Shown here one piece after another: positions 26,761 to 39,420 of a stretch of 64,000 nucleotides of DNA (position 1 is its first letter; each line of letters begins with the position of its first letter). Origin of the DNA: Aphis gossypii (taxonomy: Eukaryota > Arthropoda > Insecta > Hemiptera > Aphididae). A program made the translations under genes and the position numbers. The stretch lies in assembly GCF_020184175.1 (NCBI RefSeq), contig NC_065530.1, positions 78,035,260 to 78,099,259 of the forward strand. The letters are read 5' to 3'. Under the pieces are notes generated by a model. The model was not told the origin of the DNA, did not search any database, and saw only the letters and a list, made by a program, of their open reading frames with translations.

Positions 26761-28369
26761 GTGTGCATCAATGAAATCAGTTAATAATAATCCTTAGTGG
26801 GGCTGAGGAGGAGACTAAATGACCAGTCATTGCACAGATGTTGATTATATGGCTTTGAAAGAGTCAGACAGGTGACGCGCTACTTACTATAGCCAACAAT
26901 CAACCAGTCGGGTATGTTTTTTTGTTGTTGTTTTGATTAATTGACGAACGGATTAAAAATATTGTTTACTCATCGTGATGAAATATACTAAGTATAATGA
27001 TATTTGAGGTCAATACCCATATTTGTTCAATACAAGTTGCATAATTTATGCAACAGGGTTCATTTCCATTACAATGCATTTGTTTTTTTCAGTTCAGTAC
27101 CTAATCAATTTGTTGTATATTAATTTATAGTATAAAACATGTACCACATACACACACACCACACACATATTAATAAATATTATTTTATTAACTAGTTATT
27201 AATTGACAAATAATATTGGTTTTCAATTTAAAACTGTTACTGTAGCAAATGTATGATGGATATGCAATTAACTAATGCAACCAATATATTATGTTAATAT
27301 GATTCACGTTATAGAGAAATAACAGTTAAAATTTAAAGCAAATCCTTGGTATACACACACAAAAACACACATTATTGTAAAATCAAAACATTCATCACTT
27401 CGTTTAGATTTTAAAAGGTAATTTAATTTTTGGAAATTTACCCCCTCACTCCCCTACATGACTTCTGGATCCGCTATTGGCAGACAACTAATCTACTTTA
27501 CTAAATAACTGATAGTATTTTGAAGAAATATTTGAAGAAATGCAACTAAACCTTACCTTACCTAACATAACCATAGATTATTATTAATTTATAATATATG
27601 TATGAAAAAATCAACTCTGCTATAGAAGTAATTCTAATTGAAATTAAATACCTATCCTATAAAAGGGAAAAAGTTTCAATTACAGGTTTTAAACAAATTA
27701 GTTGAAAACAATAATATTCATTTACATAATATATAATATTAATACATTTTTGACCATATTCCTTATTAAAAAAAAACCTGCAGTCTCATTAAAAATACCT
27801 AAAATCAGAACAGTATAGAATGACTTATTATATTTTATTAATTATAATTATAAACATGTCGTTAAAAGAGGGTAAAAACTACACGAAAAAAAAATTAATA
27901 AATAAATAATAACAGAATATTATACGGAGACTCGTGAACAAACGACAATAATATAATATATACTTGGGCTTAAATTTTGGTTACCAAGACATTTTTTTTA
28001 CGAATTTATTCATTAAAAATCAATATAATAAAATAACCGAAAAAATTGAGCACAATTACGATACTTCCTTAATTATTAGTAATAATGCTATGAAAAAATA
28101 TAAAGACAAAGAAGTTATTAGATGCTATTAATTAATAAAAATAAAAAATAAAATAATAAATTTTAAGAAACAAAATGGAAATTTAATTTTTGGAGTTCTG
28201 TGAAAGTTATCTGTTTGTAGTGACTTCTGAGCAATGTGAAATATATCTTATTAAATAGAAAACAATATAACTGTGGAGGAAACGAAGTTCTAACCTTTTT
28301 TAGTCGTTGTAAAATCAAACGTTTTTTTTTCACGATATATAAACAAATATGCATAAATACCATCGTCCG
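26761..28369. other. AT-rich intergenic DNA, no gene seen
   Basis: AT-rich sequence with (CA)n-like stretches near 27,150 and 27,355. No coding sequence or structured repeat identified. Confidence 0.6.
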
Positions 28370-29470
28370 AACAAACCGATGTTTGTGAATTAATCGTTTA
28401 GCGGTCTTCGTCGTTATCTCCCACATTCCTTGTCGTCCTGTATAATTATAACGCATAATATACATATTACACCGACCACCACCTTTGCCGACCGAGAGCA
28501 CTATTTCGCCGCTCTTCGCAGTCGCCGTATCTCCACCCCTGCCCCCGTGAATCATAATAATATTAATATAGACGACGTTCGAAATATTATTATCATATAC
28601 ACACGCAAACACGAACACGCACCCATATAATACGCGTTAAACGGAGACGCGAAAATAACGACCTGTTTAAAATATGCGTGTTCAAGTGTCTGCGGAATGG
28701 GCGCCGGTCCGCTAACACTGTGCGTGTATAATATTATATTTAACATAATATTATAATAACAAATAACAATAATGATAATATTCGGCAAGGATGCGGGTGC
28801 GCGCGTTTGTCGTCTTCGTCGTGAGCGCACACGTCGTTTAGGGGTTGACCGAGTAATAAAAAGTATACGGAAAAAAAGTCATTGTTTCGCGTTTTCCGAG
28901 CACGAAATTATCACCCTCGAGCCCGGTCCGACGAACGGGTTATACGCCACGATGACGTCACCGTGCCCGCATCGGTGCGGTGGAGCGCGCGAGAGAATGT
29001 GCAAAAGGGGCGCGAGTGTGAGCGAGAGAGAACGAGAGGGTGTGAGATGACCGAGCGGGAGCGGGTGAGAATGGGGTTGGCCGGTCGCCCGCGGCGGATA
29101 TCCGAACTCGTGCGAAAGGGTTAGGAGTTTTTTTTTTTTTTTTTTATTTTGTCTCCTCCTCGGAGCGGTAGGAAAAAGATAAATATTAATAAAACGGTTT
29201 ACTCGTCTGAATAACAGACGACGACGACGACGACAACGAAGAGAAAGGCTGATGCTGTTATTTTTCTGTCGGGTTTTATTGTTGTTATTATTGTATTTTT
29301 TATTCCACCACTGCGCCTTGGCGAGACGCGACGTATGTAGATCGCGGTTTTTTTATTACTGGCGACGGTGGCGAAGAGAGACGTCTAATCGACGCGACGA
29401 AAGGGTGAAAAATCGAATAATCGTTCTAGCGTTAAGTTTATTACTGTAGCAACCGTGAACCTATATACGA
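28370..29470. other. Strong CpG-rich block with GAGA motifs
   Basis: One of the most CpG-dense parts of the window, especially 28,780-29,130. Purine-rich GAGA motifs occur at 28,991-28,996, 29,022-29,030 and 29,034-29,040, and a (GAC)n run at about 29,218-29,235. Open frames in three or more readings overlap here without a domain. A promoter or other regulatory element fits better than a coding exon. Confidence 0.4.
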
Positions 29471-31380
29471 TAATAATAATAATATTATTATCATAATATA
29501 TGAATATCGAAACCTGCCGGTCACTCGTATATAAATATATTTAATTTCAGAATAGCAAACACCCCAATAGGCTATGGACACAGAGTACTCCAAGTTGTAA
29601 ATTAAGTGTGTATAACGGTAGTTGATATTAGTTGGTTTAAGGATATATAAAAAACATAACAAAAAAATTATTTGAAATAAATTACACGTTTCAATGCACA
29701 AAAAAAAAATCAAAATGCTATTTTGGTGCTATAAGTTATAAATACTTTTTAAACAATATTTCATAAATGATCAGAAGTAGAGACTTTAATAGAAATAGAA
29801 TTCTTGATAAAAAAAAATTTGATTTAAATGATAAATTTGGAACTTTTAAGGAGATGAAAGATAGCATATTCGGACAATCAATTTTAGAATTTAGTAAATT
29901 ATCACCCAGCCTAAATCATTAAATTATTTTAAAGTATTTATATTCAATTTCATACCTAATTATTTCTATGTTAATTTATAATATATACCAATATCATAGA
30001 GTAAATCGTTACTAACTATATTGGTCTTATTACATCGGCTGAAAATATAGTGATGTGACGATGAGGTGATATTAATTAATGTTTCACCGGCCTCTGTAAT
30101 AAGTGACGTTTAGACGACGGTCTAATTATCATTAATTGATCGAGATTACCGTTTCTACGTGATTGTAAGATGTCCGTCCGATTGGGTTGCCGGCGTTCCC
30201 ACACACATAACACATAACAAGGGGAGACAAAAATTATTAGATTTCACTGCCGTAAGCGGTACCGGCATAGCTTATAGGGTTCTGCACACCCACACACTCA
30301 CAACACGAGTGTCTTGATTCCCGCACACAATTAGATTGGATTACCAATTTCACAATAAATAAAGACGGCGGTGGACACGTATACGTATTTTAGTTACATA
30401 TTGTATTGTCATACACGAGACACACATCATTATATTATATTATATAGGATTACGGAATACCATCAGGCATCAAGTGATTTGGTCGTTTGTCAAGATATTT
30501 AATCCAGCCACCGCCAATGTAGGATATCTTAAGTCCAACAGGGCCTAATTGTAATCCGTATATGAACCGAGACATAGACATACAATATATTTTACGAGGT
30601 GATCCATTTAACCGTAAGACATTCATTTTTAAAGAAAACACTAATGTCTTTGAAAATATTTCTTTTACATAATTACAAGACAACATTTTTAGAAAAAAAA
30701 TCATTTTTAAATGACAACATTAATATTTATAATTTAAAAAAATATATCAAAACATCAGTATTTATTATAGATTCATACTAGCTAATGTGCTTGTGTATCT
30801 CGAAAACTCTATACCTATCGCCAAGTTTACAATCAATTTGCATTTCAATTAATAGGTTGTTGACGTTTCAATACAATATTTTGATTTTTTCAATGATTAA
30901 TCAATCGGTTTAAAATCCGATAGTTGATCATACTGTATTAAAAATTCTAATCAGATAGTTACGATAATAATTGAAGATTTAATACGTGTTTTACTAATAA
31001 TACTTGTAATTTAAAATTTTTGGTACTTTGACAAAATTTATAAAAATTTGAACTTCAAACGCATGTAAAACATAATCGTGCTTTTATATTTTTTACATTT
31101 TTATACAGGTATAAGAATAACTTACGTGGATTTTATATTTTCAAGAATTTTTACTACCTTTGAGGCTAGCTGACATAGTGACATACTCACAACGCATAGA
31201 AATATACATCGTAGTAAAATATACATACATCGCTCCACTCGCAGGACCTAAAATCACGGCAATAAAAAAAATAGTAAAAAATTATGTTTTTTACGGTTAA
31301 ATAGTTTTCGAAATGTTACGTGTTTTATATGTTAAATGGATCACTCGATATGTGTCAAATTCGTGCGGTTAGCTTCTTAT
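29471..31380. other. AT-rich intergenic DNA with a repeat fragment
   Basis: Mostly AT-rich, with a GC-richer part at 30,050-30,380. An inverted copy of the agtggagcgat repeat lies at 31,221-31,254. The 84-codon frame 30450-30704 (-) has no recognisable motif. Confidence 0.5.
31221..31254 (-). repeat. Dispersed repeat fragment, copy C
   Basis: On the minus strand this reads tcctgcgagtggagcgatgt followed by atgtata, sharing the gagtggagcgatgtat core with 39,382-39,401. Orientation is opposite to the other two copies. Confidence 0.5.
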
Positions 31381-34300
31381 TAGATTGCGGTGTGAGTGCA
31401 TAATATAATATCGTTGTGTGATTGTATTATATTATTATTATTATAAAATTATACGAGTTACTGATGCAACTGCCAAGGTGACACGGCAGACGATCTCCCG
31501 CAAGACGCCTCCACTATACCTACACACATTTTTGTGTGACGAGTACCGTGGCATACGATTTTGGGAGTCAAATACATTCCGAAAATCCCATTGTGTTCGT
31601 CGGCGCGTGTAGAACTAAACCGATAATAGTAATTAATAATCGGCTGTAAAATAAATCACGACGAAACGGTAAATTTGTTTCGAACGGCTCGTGTGTCTTG
31701 ATTTATCGTTTCATTTAGGTCCGCTCCGTAGTCAGTTGAATTTACATTTTTAAAAGGTTCCGACGATGTGTCGAGAGTACTACAAACGAAATGCGTTACT
31801 AAATATAGGAACGAAGAAGCGTTACGTGTTAGGTAGATGACATATTATACGTACGTACGTACGCTTTTCGAATAGTATCTTTATTGGCGACGTAATGGAT
31901 TTATTTGGTCGGCTAGCGGTCCGATGAGATGATGGTTATAAATGTTATCATATACGTCGTCATTACGTCTATTGTATTAGTTTCATCGAGTGCGGACGCT
32001 TTATTGTGCAGTGTTATGAGTATGTAAAAGGAACGTTTAGAAAATTTGTTTTTAGTCGTACACGATATATTACAGATTAATATAGCTATTTTTTCTTCTT
32101 CAATTATTACGCTCTTTTTACTCGGCCGATTAATATTCATTTAAGCGTATTGTATAAAAACCGTGATGATAGAACAGCATCTATAATACGTCTCGGCCGT
32201 TTAAAATAGGATCACATTCTTTAATTTTAATAACGCGGTCATATCATCAACACCGCCTCGGCTGTCCGCGTACCTATCTAATATGTTGTATAATATTACA
32301 TATTATCTACTATTTACCGTTTCGACGTACACGCTTTCATTACGCGTTGTTATTTATGTTCATTTTTCCATTTCCCCGGGAAAAAAAAAAAATAAATAAC
32401 AAAACGAGAATAAAACCAAAACGAGCAGAGTTAACAGGATTACTTTTGCGCACGGCTGTTGTAGTACAGCGTACTATGTGTTTTCGCGCCGGAACACGTG
32501 ACTTCTCGCAGCATATTATGTAAATCGTCGTCGCAATATCCGTAAATTCGTCGACGACATGCCCACCTCTAAGTACGGTGGTGTCTGTGCGCCACCGATG
32601 ACAGCCGCCCGTCTTTGTTGGTCCCAATTTATTGCCGCGTAGACGTCACGCGCATGTATGAGTGCACCACGGGGTGAACGAAAAAAAAAAGTATAAGAGC
32701 AGCCAGCTGATTTAGAGTCATTTGAATGCCTAGTCATGGAATTTCTGTATGAAAAAACGTCTCTTAAAAAAAAAAAAAAAAAAACAACAACGGCATCTCG
32801 ATGTTATTATATCGAGCTCGTATATATAATATAATATATATACACGGCTTTCGGTCGTATCAAATATTCATGGGACATCGAATCTCGTGCGACTGACGAG
32901 ATGAAAACGAATAACGAGAAGTGCACGTATAAACAAGCAAAAAGCCTCGACGCGGCTAAAAGCCCTACAAAAGACTACGCCCGTGTATATGTATAATATG
33001 TATGTATATATAATACATACTCCTCGAAATCATTTCGTCTTACCCTCTAACCGTAGTGTTTTATTTTATTTATTTTTTTTTTATATACATATTTTCGGCA
33101 ACGCTCTATACAAGTCGGTTTACAATACTGCGGCGCGCGATATGCCTGCGTTGTATATGTATATATAATATTATTATTATTTTCATAATAATATTTCACT
33201 CGATTTCTCTTAAAAGGTTCTCTTTTTCTTTTCTTTTTTTATATATATGCGTAAGTACATGTATATGCATCGCAGTGTTCATTTTTTTTTCTGGACAATA
33301 AATTTTACCCTCGTCCATATATATACACGGCGGCGTCATAGCGGCGTTCGATTTATCGTAGCAAAACTTTTGCATAACGTTCGCGAGGCGCACGAGGAAA
33401 AACGTATTTCCAAAACGAAAGCTCTTAAGTTTCCGGTCCGGAAATGACCCGGAACTGCGATAAACAGCGTCAAATATAGCGGGAATAGGTCGTCTTCCTA
33501 TTTTGCACCCCCTTCCCACGGTACTCACCACATCGTAATATCACACTGGATCCGACGCGCCGGGCGTTTCTTGTGACCTTTCAAAAACGTATTTCTTCTG
33601 CTGATAAGAGAGAAGAAAAAATAAAGACCGGCAAGTAAAATGACCCAGTCGAAACGTAAACGGCAATAACTGATATCTCTTTGGCATCGGTACCTATATA
33701 TTATAGTACTATAGCGTATAGTCAAATATTTAAAGCTGAAAAGTTTCCGTAAACTATTTTTTTGACGGTTCCTTAGAAACCGATATTGTTAGGCGCGAGA
33801 AATAACTTCTAAACATTTACAAGCTCAAGTCATAATGCAAGTGCAGTATATCGTGCAACTCTGCCGTATGTATCAAAACACTATTTGTGTAGATTCCATT
33901 TTCAAACCATAAAAAAAAATCGAACGATAGTACAAAAAATGTTTTTTTTTCTAACACACATTTATTTGAAAGGGTTTAATAATAATATGTCAGGGAAAAT
34001 GTGTTAAGTCATAACCGCGAGTGTCGTCTGTTCGAAGAAGGGGACACACTATGTGCGTTTAGAGCATTATAATGTGTATAAAGATTTATCTTTTTACTTG
34101 TAAAAGGGTAAGTACAAATGAAAACATTCCATGTAAATAGAATTATACACACATTTTTTTTTTGAAGTAAGTTTTATAGAAATGTATTCAATATTTTGCC
34201 GCTGCATTTTTGTGTGTCACAACTAATCCCCTTCACAATAACGCTGTATTATTATAATATAATGTTATGTTCTCGAACGATTTAATCGTTTGAATCCGTT

Positions 34301-34705
34301 TTTCACTCGTCGGATTCAATTTCACCGATATTGTATATTTTATATTTCACGTTTTAAATGCGTACGCAATCCAATTTAAAGACAATTTCAAGTTCCTCGT
34401 TCTCTTCATATGCGAACGCGTTATTACGGAAAAATAAAACGTAACCGCGCACTTCCTATGTATATGGTAACCGATGATATTTAAAATTAACATACATCGC
34501 CACCGATTTATCAGTAAAACGTAGGGTAGTAAAAAATAAATAAAAATAGATCGGTGCACTGATAAAAACACAGTCAGTTTTGTAATTTGCGGAATTGCAT
34601 AAGTATATATTTTGTTCATTATTTATCGGTACCTATATATATATTTTTTCACGTGTGCAAAACTTGAAGGGGGGAATATCCGAAATTATTATCTCTTTCT
34701 CTCGC

Positions 34706-34736
<31 letters not shown>

Positions 34737-36144
34737 TTTTTTTTACAACTATACTGTCGCCGAACGTTGGAAATTTTATTGCCCCCCGCGAGTCGCGACT
34801 ATCCAACCACGACTGATGAAAATAATACCACTTCTATACGTAATCGAAACACCGAGATCGTATCAAATTTTATTTAGAACGCTAACAGTAATATGCAGTA
34901 CGTATATTATGCTATATACGTATATTATACTCCCCCGAAATTATACTCTTTCCCCGGTGTCATTATTATTTACAAATTTCTTGTTGCAATAATAATAATA
35001 AAAAAAAAACGTCGGTACACGTATGCAATAAAAACGTAATGGGCTTTATTGCGCCCGGTACATTGTATAATATATATATATATATATAATATGCATTATT
35101 AATATCTGGCTTGTAAAAATATTTTCATGCAAATGATATATCGTACGCTCTTGTTGTACGTTATGAATTACGCAAAGTGGTAATACCCGCAGAAATCGCA
35201 GCCATTCGTATTATACAAAAATATAAAAAACGAAAAATAAAGATTGTAAAATATTATGTATAAATCTTTGGGGTTTTTAATATCAATGCGTAATAAATTT
35301 TGAACTCGAACCTATACATATACACACACACACACGCCGCCGCATTAATGTTCCCCTCGTTCGAGTGGAAGCAGTCAACTGTTGAGTAATTTCGTTATTG
35401 ATGGAAATTATAGATAACGGTTCACCGTCTTAGCTTTTAAAAATGTAGGTACAGTAGTGAACACAATAAAATAATAAATTTGAATAAATTGACGTTACGG
35501 AATGCTCACATGCATTTCATATCAGTATGGTACTCGAGAAAAATAATAATAAAAGAAAATAATCGTACAATTGGAAAATGCTGCATGTTATTATTGTTAG
35601 AAGAGAAGATTTTCTAATTTATAAATTTTATACGATGTAGGTACCTATAATCAAAGCTGTGAATTAAATGCAAAAAAATTGTTTGATATGAATGCGTCTT
35701 GCATTAATAATATTGGATATAAAAAAAAATATGTAAAAAAGGAAAACACTTTACAATTTTATTGCAAGCACAAAACTCTTTTTTATTTTTAAATATAGGT
35801 ATTTTATACATACTATCTATATAAATTATTAACTTATTATAAGTAAATATATTTATTTAACAATATAAAACTTTTACATTAAAATTATTATTTCATCGTA
35901 AATAATATTTTTTTTTTTTCATTGCACATAATACGAAAAATTAAAATAACGATTGCAAGATAACATTTTCTATTGGCTATTCCTTAATATTTGAAATGAT
36001 TATAATTTAAAAACGTGATTAATAAGGAATTGTAATAAAATGTAAGCTGTGAAAAATTAAATAGTATTTATATTATTATTACACATAGACCGTGATTGTT
36101 TTCACCATACTTGTAATAGTTTTATTGTGTTATATCAGTCTCCA
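31381..36144. other. CpG-rich block, then AT-rich DNA, no confirmed gene
   Basis: 31,380-35,420 is an extended CpG-richer stretch with microsatellites: (ATT)n at 34,714-34,735 and (TA)n at about 35,070-35,088. It contains one exon-like segment (33,529-33,600, -, see findings). 35,420-36,144 is AT-rich. Short hydrophobic frames at 33.0-33.3 kb and 34.6-35.0 kb are Phe/Tyr/Ile-rich translations of T-rich DNA and are not called. Confidence 0.4.
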
Positions 36145-36153
36145 GCTCTAGTC

Positions 36154-36274
36154 CTTATCTGTTTTCTATTTAAATGACTAGCATTGGTCATCTTTTATCT
36201 ATTATCTAGATAAATATTTTAAGTATCGTTATTATCTTATTTCATCATTATCTTATTTGTTTTTATCTTGATAA
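36154..36274. promoter_or_regulatory. Cluster of eight GATA-type sites
   Basis: Within 121 bases there are six TTATCT sites (starting 36,154 as cTTATCT, then 36,195, 36,202, 36,232, 36,248, 36,263) and two on the opposite strand (AGATAA at 36,208, TGATAA at 36,269). GATA factors bind WGATAR. AT-rich DNA gives some of these by chance, but this density stands out. It lies downstream of the two minus-strand candidate genes at 36.4-37.7 kb. Confidence 0.4.
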
Positions 36275-36424
36275 TTCAAGACCTTACCACGATTCTGTCT
36301 GTCGGCTGGGATTGGAACAAGTGGTTAGTACGATGGAGTTGTCACGACAGAGCATTACCCAATTGCCCGGAGTGTGGGCTAGGGTAATTAAGTAGTAATG
36401 CAACGAGGATTGCAAAATAGGATC

Positions 36425-37081
36425 TTACGCCCTTCTGTGAGCTTTAGTACATCTGTCGGCGGAACGTATCCTCCATCTGTCCGTCGACGTCATTCGCAAG
36501 AATCCTTTGGTGATAGGATTGTTGGCTGTTGGGGCCTTAGGCATTCGTGTGGATAACGTGTATACCTGCCATAACGTGCCAACGGTAGCCCCTTTGTCGG
36601 TTGCTGGTTCATCCTCTATCTTACCGTAGCATCTCCACTTCTTAGTCGAGTATCTGGCGGTAGTCGGCCTCAGATCACGCCAGCCTACGGTCCGAGTCCG
36701 TGGAGTGAACGGTGCAAAATGCCCCATGGTCAGATTCGGGTCAATTGTTTGATCACCTATTTTGGTCATGGTAACCGCTGGCCCCGTGGTTCTGCAATGG
36801 GTTGTCAAACATTGGTTGACCGCGGTCGGCTGGCTTTCATCGTTAGACATACCATTATTGATGTCTCCAGCACTCACCTTTTCCATCGCGGACGGTTTGA
36901 GTTCAAATTGACGATTATCCTGTCCAACAAATTGAATTATCGATTTCAGTTTGTTTTTTTCGGCCTCAAACCAATCCTTCTTACATAATCTTAATTTTTT
37001 CTTAATCATTATTGTTGTTGTTTCCAATGCGATGTTTTGCACCTGTTCACCTGGTTTCCACATATCATCTTGTTTGATCAT
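36425..37081 (-). CDS. Unrecognised ORF, 218 codons
   Basis: ATG at 37,079-37,081 with an in-frame TAA three codons upstream, so this start is well defined. The codon pattern and local GC content set it apart from the AT-rich flanks. The N-terminal part (residues 1-70) is Lys-rich and helical-looking (KKKLRLCKKDWFEAEKNKLK). The middle is polar, and the C-terminus is Arg-rich (RWRIRSADRCTKAHRRA). No family is recognised. A strong donor-like AAAAG|GTGAGT lies inside (exon end would be 36,878), so the true product may be only about 68 codons of this frame spliced elsewhere. It could also be a transposon-derived frame: the GC-rich sequence continues about 150 bases beyond the stop. Confidence 0.4.
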   Translation of the reverse strand: MIKQDDMWKPGEQVQNIALETTTIMIKKKLRLCKKDWFEAEKNKLKSIIQFVGQDNRQFELKPSAMEKVSAGDINNGMSNDESQPTAVNQCLTTHCRTTGPAVTMTKIGDQTIDPNLTMGHFAPFTPRTRTVGWRDLRPTTARYSTKKWRCYGKIEDEPATDKGATVGTLWQVYTLSTRMPKAPTANNPITKGFLRMTSTDRWRIRSADRCTKAHRRA

Positions 37082-37484
37082 ATCTATTTAATATTATGAA
37101 ATAATCATAAACTCAGTAGTCTTGTTATAATAATAACTAGTAAGACGGTCGTAATTATTAAACAATCTGATATTGAACAGTTAGTTTGTAATGACAAAAT
37201 ATTTTATGATTATTATAAGACTCATAATCAAAAAATACGCTTAATATTAGAATATTAACAATTCATTGTTCTATTTAATTATTATAATATGATTAAATTT
37301 AAATGTAAAAGATATTACATAAAAAAAATAAATTGACATTTTGATCACTGACTGCGCTTATTCGAAATAAGTATTATATAATATTGTATGAAATATTATT
37401 ATACACATGATACACGAATGAAAATTGTTCGAAATAAAATAATAATAAAATAGAAGTACTCCAATAAAATAAGTAAACTACGGT

Positions 37485-37679
37485 TTAATGATGAACGTGC
37501 ACTTTTGGGAAGTCACAATTACAAAAAACTTTGTCATTGTTTTTACCAGCAACGTTCAACTTCATGTTGGCGTATCCACGTGATGTGCTAAAGTCAGTAA
37601 CCAAATTTTCTTCAGTCTTTGTAACAATATTGAGTAAAGCAAGGAGAAAAATTTCCCATAATAATTTTTGTAATATCAT
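37485..37679 (-). CDS. Candidate small secreted protein, 64 residues
   Basis: ATG at 37,677-37,679, stop TAA at 37,485-37,487. The N-terminus is a typical signal-peptide shape: MILQKL, then a hydrophobic core (LLWEIFLLALLNIV), then polar TKTEEN. The mature part of roughly 40 residues contains FSTSRGYANMKLNV, one CxC (FCNCDF) and a His-rich end (KVHVHH). Codon use looks protein-like although the DNA around is AT-rich. A donor-like GTAAAA follows GCTG inside, so splicing is not excluded. Blocks with GATA-type palindromes lie on both sides (36.2 and 38.1 kb). No family recognised; a salivary or gut secreted protein is a guess from the signal peptide and GATA sites only. Confidence 0.4.
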   Translation of the reverse strand: MILQKLLWEIFLLALLNIVTKTEENLVTDFSTSRGYANMKLNVAGKNNDKVFCNCDFPKVHVHH

Positions 37680-38075
37680 AATTGCTGTTATATAACATAA
37701 GCTAACAAAATATTTGACTGAAAAAAATCAATTAAGTGTTAAATAATCATTATTGGTTCCCATGGATGTCCATATAATTAAAAAACATATACCCAATATA
37801 ATATTTAACCAAAATTTTAGTATCATTTTTAAATTGCTATAATAGTTGTAATGTAAAAATAAATAATTTTACTAAGCACATAAAAAAAATTAAAAGAATT
37901 TGGCAATAAAATTGAATAAATCAACTATAGACAATAACCAAGAAAAATGAATTCTATCTTACAAAAAAAAAAAAATCAAAAGAGTTTGAACACAAATAAT
38001 ATTGAAAATCTCGTCACAAAAAAAAATATATATTATTTAGATACCGATTTTATTTAAATATAAAATAAGCAAAAT

Positions 38076-38108
38076 AATGACTTGCATTAGTTTTATCTAG
38101 ATAAATTA
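38076..38108. promoter_or_regulatory. Paired GATA block upstream of the small secreted ORF
   Basis: AATGACTTGCATT (38,076-38,088) is followed by TATCTAGATAAAT (38,095-38,107), a palindromic pair of GATA sites. A close match, AATGACTAGCATT and TATCTAGATAAAT, lies at 36,173-36,215 in the same orientation. This copy is about 400 bases upstream of the minus-strand ATG at 37,679. Confidence 0.4.
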
Positions 38109-39375
38109 TTTATACTTATAAGTTTCTTAACGTATTGTTTTAGGTTATTCGGGGAAAAATTCCACGCCCTACTCATGCAACTCACATATCAAACATCGAT
38201 ATGATACAAGAATATAATTAGTATTTCACGTATATTACAATATACATTACGTATACATTTAATATTATTTTATATTATAGTATAATAACCATATTTAAAA
38301 TACGTTCGTTGTTCACGAAGCTCGTGCACTTCATTAGTTAAACAGCCTCCGGGGACCGGTCGTCGATCACATTACTATATGTATTTTGTACAACGTATAT
38401 ACATACTACCCTTTCGCTACTGTTTATCGTGGCGAGTCCGTGTATATCACGGTGCAGTATAATAATTGTATTACCGTAATGGTTTTTCGCGAATATCTCA
38501 ATTTCGCTGCGTTGTTATAAGGTCATCAGCAAACAATATGCGCGTCCCTTTTCGGTTTTCGGGTAAATCATTCTTCTCCCCCACACCCTCGCACACACAC
38601 ACCCGACCAACCCGGTTCGCAAACAGGACACGGATTATACACGCGATAGGTTTTGACCCCGCGATATAATTTAATCCTTATTTTAATTCAAATCGTAATG
38701 GACCAAAACTCTCGTGTATACAATATACATGTATATAATATATGTAAACATATAATATTAATAATAGGAAGTGCGAATACACGTAATAATGTACATTATA
38801 TTATATTCGCGCCGCATATAGTAAGTTTTAGCTACACACACGCATGGTCTATCCCAACGTAACGTGGCACTCGACCCACATCCGGAATACGAGAGTATAC
38901 AATATAAAGTTTAACACCAACTCCCTCTTCCCCCCTCCCCCCGAGTACCCACACACATACATACATATATCTATGTTATATACGTGGAAATATTGTTTCA
39001 CCTTGTTAATGGTCACGTTAATACCGTATTGTATTGACATTGACCGGAATCCTTCGGCACACCTCTCGCAGATCACTGGAGATCAGGACACCGGACATCA
39101 TAAAACGAGGCTATTCGTTTTCATGTGTGAGATTATAACAACGTTATTATAATATTATACACTTAAACATCAAATCGGATATGCGTATATATCATGTGGA
39201 GTTAAGTATCATGTGGCCGTCGACCGGAAAAACATAAAGGCATAACAGTTCATTTAATTTTGTGCCGTGCACTATAGCTGATTGTATAGCGGCTCATCAT
39301 ACTAACTTTAATTCATTAATTGTGATCATAGGTAGCATCGGATAGGAGACTAAACAAAGTTTATAGGAACCATGT

Positions 39376-39420
39376 CTTAGATTTTGAGTGGAGCGATGTA
39401 TATTGATTTTACAATATTTT
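39376..39420 (+). repeat. Dispersed repeat fragment, copy B
   Basis: Contains cttagattttgagtggagcg followed by atgtatattgattttacaat. It matches copy A (6,631-6,660) over the ttagatt..agtggagcgat core. Confidence 0.5.

Noticed and set aside
38144..38221. Terminal-exon-like segment after tattgttttag (26 codons to TAG, +)
   Set aside because: The open length is short enough for chance and no upstream partner exon was seen.
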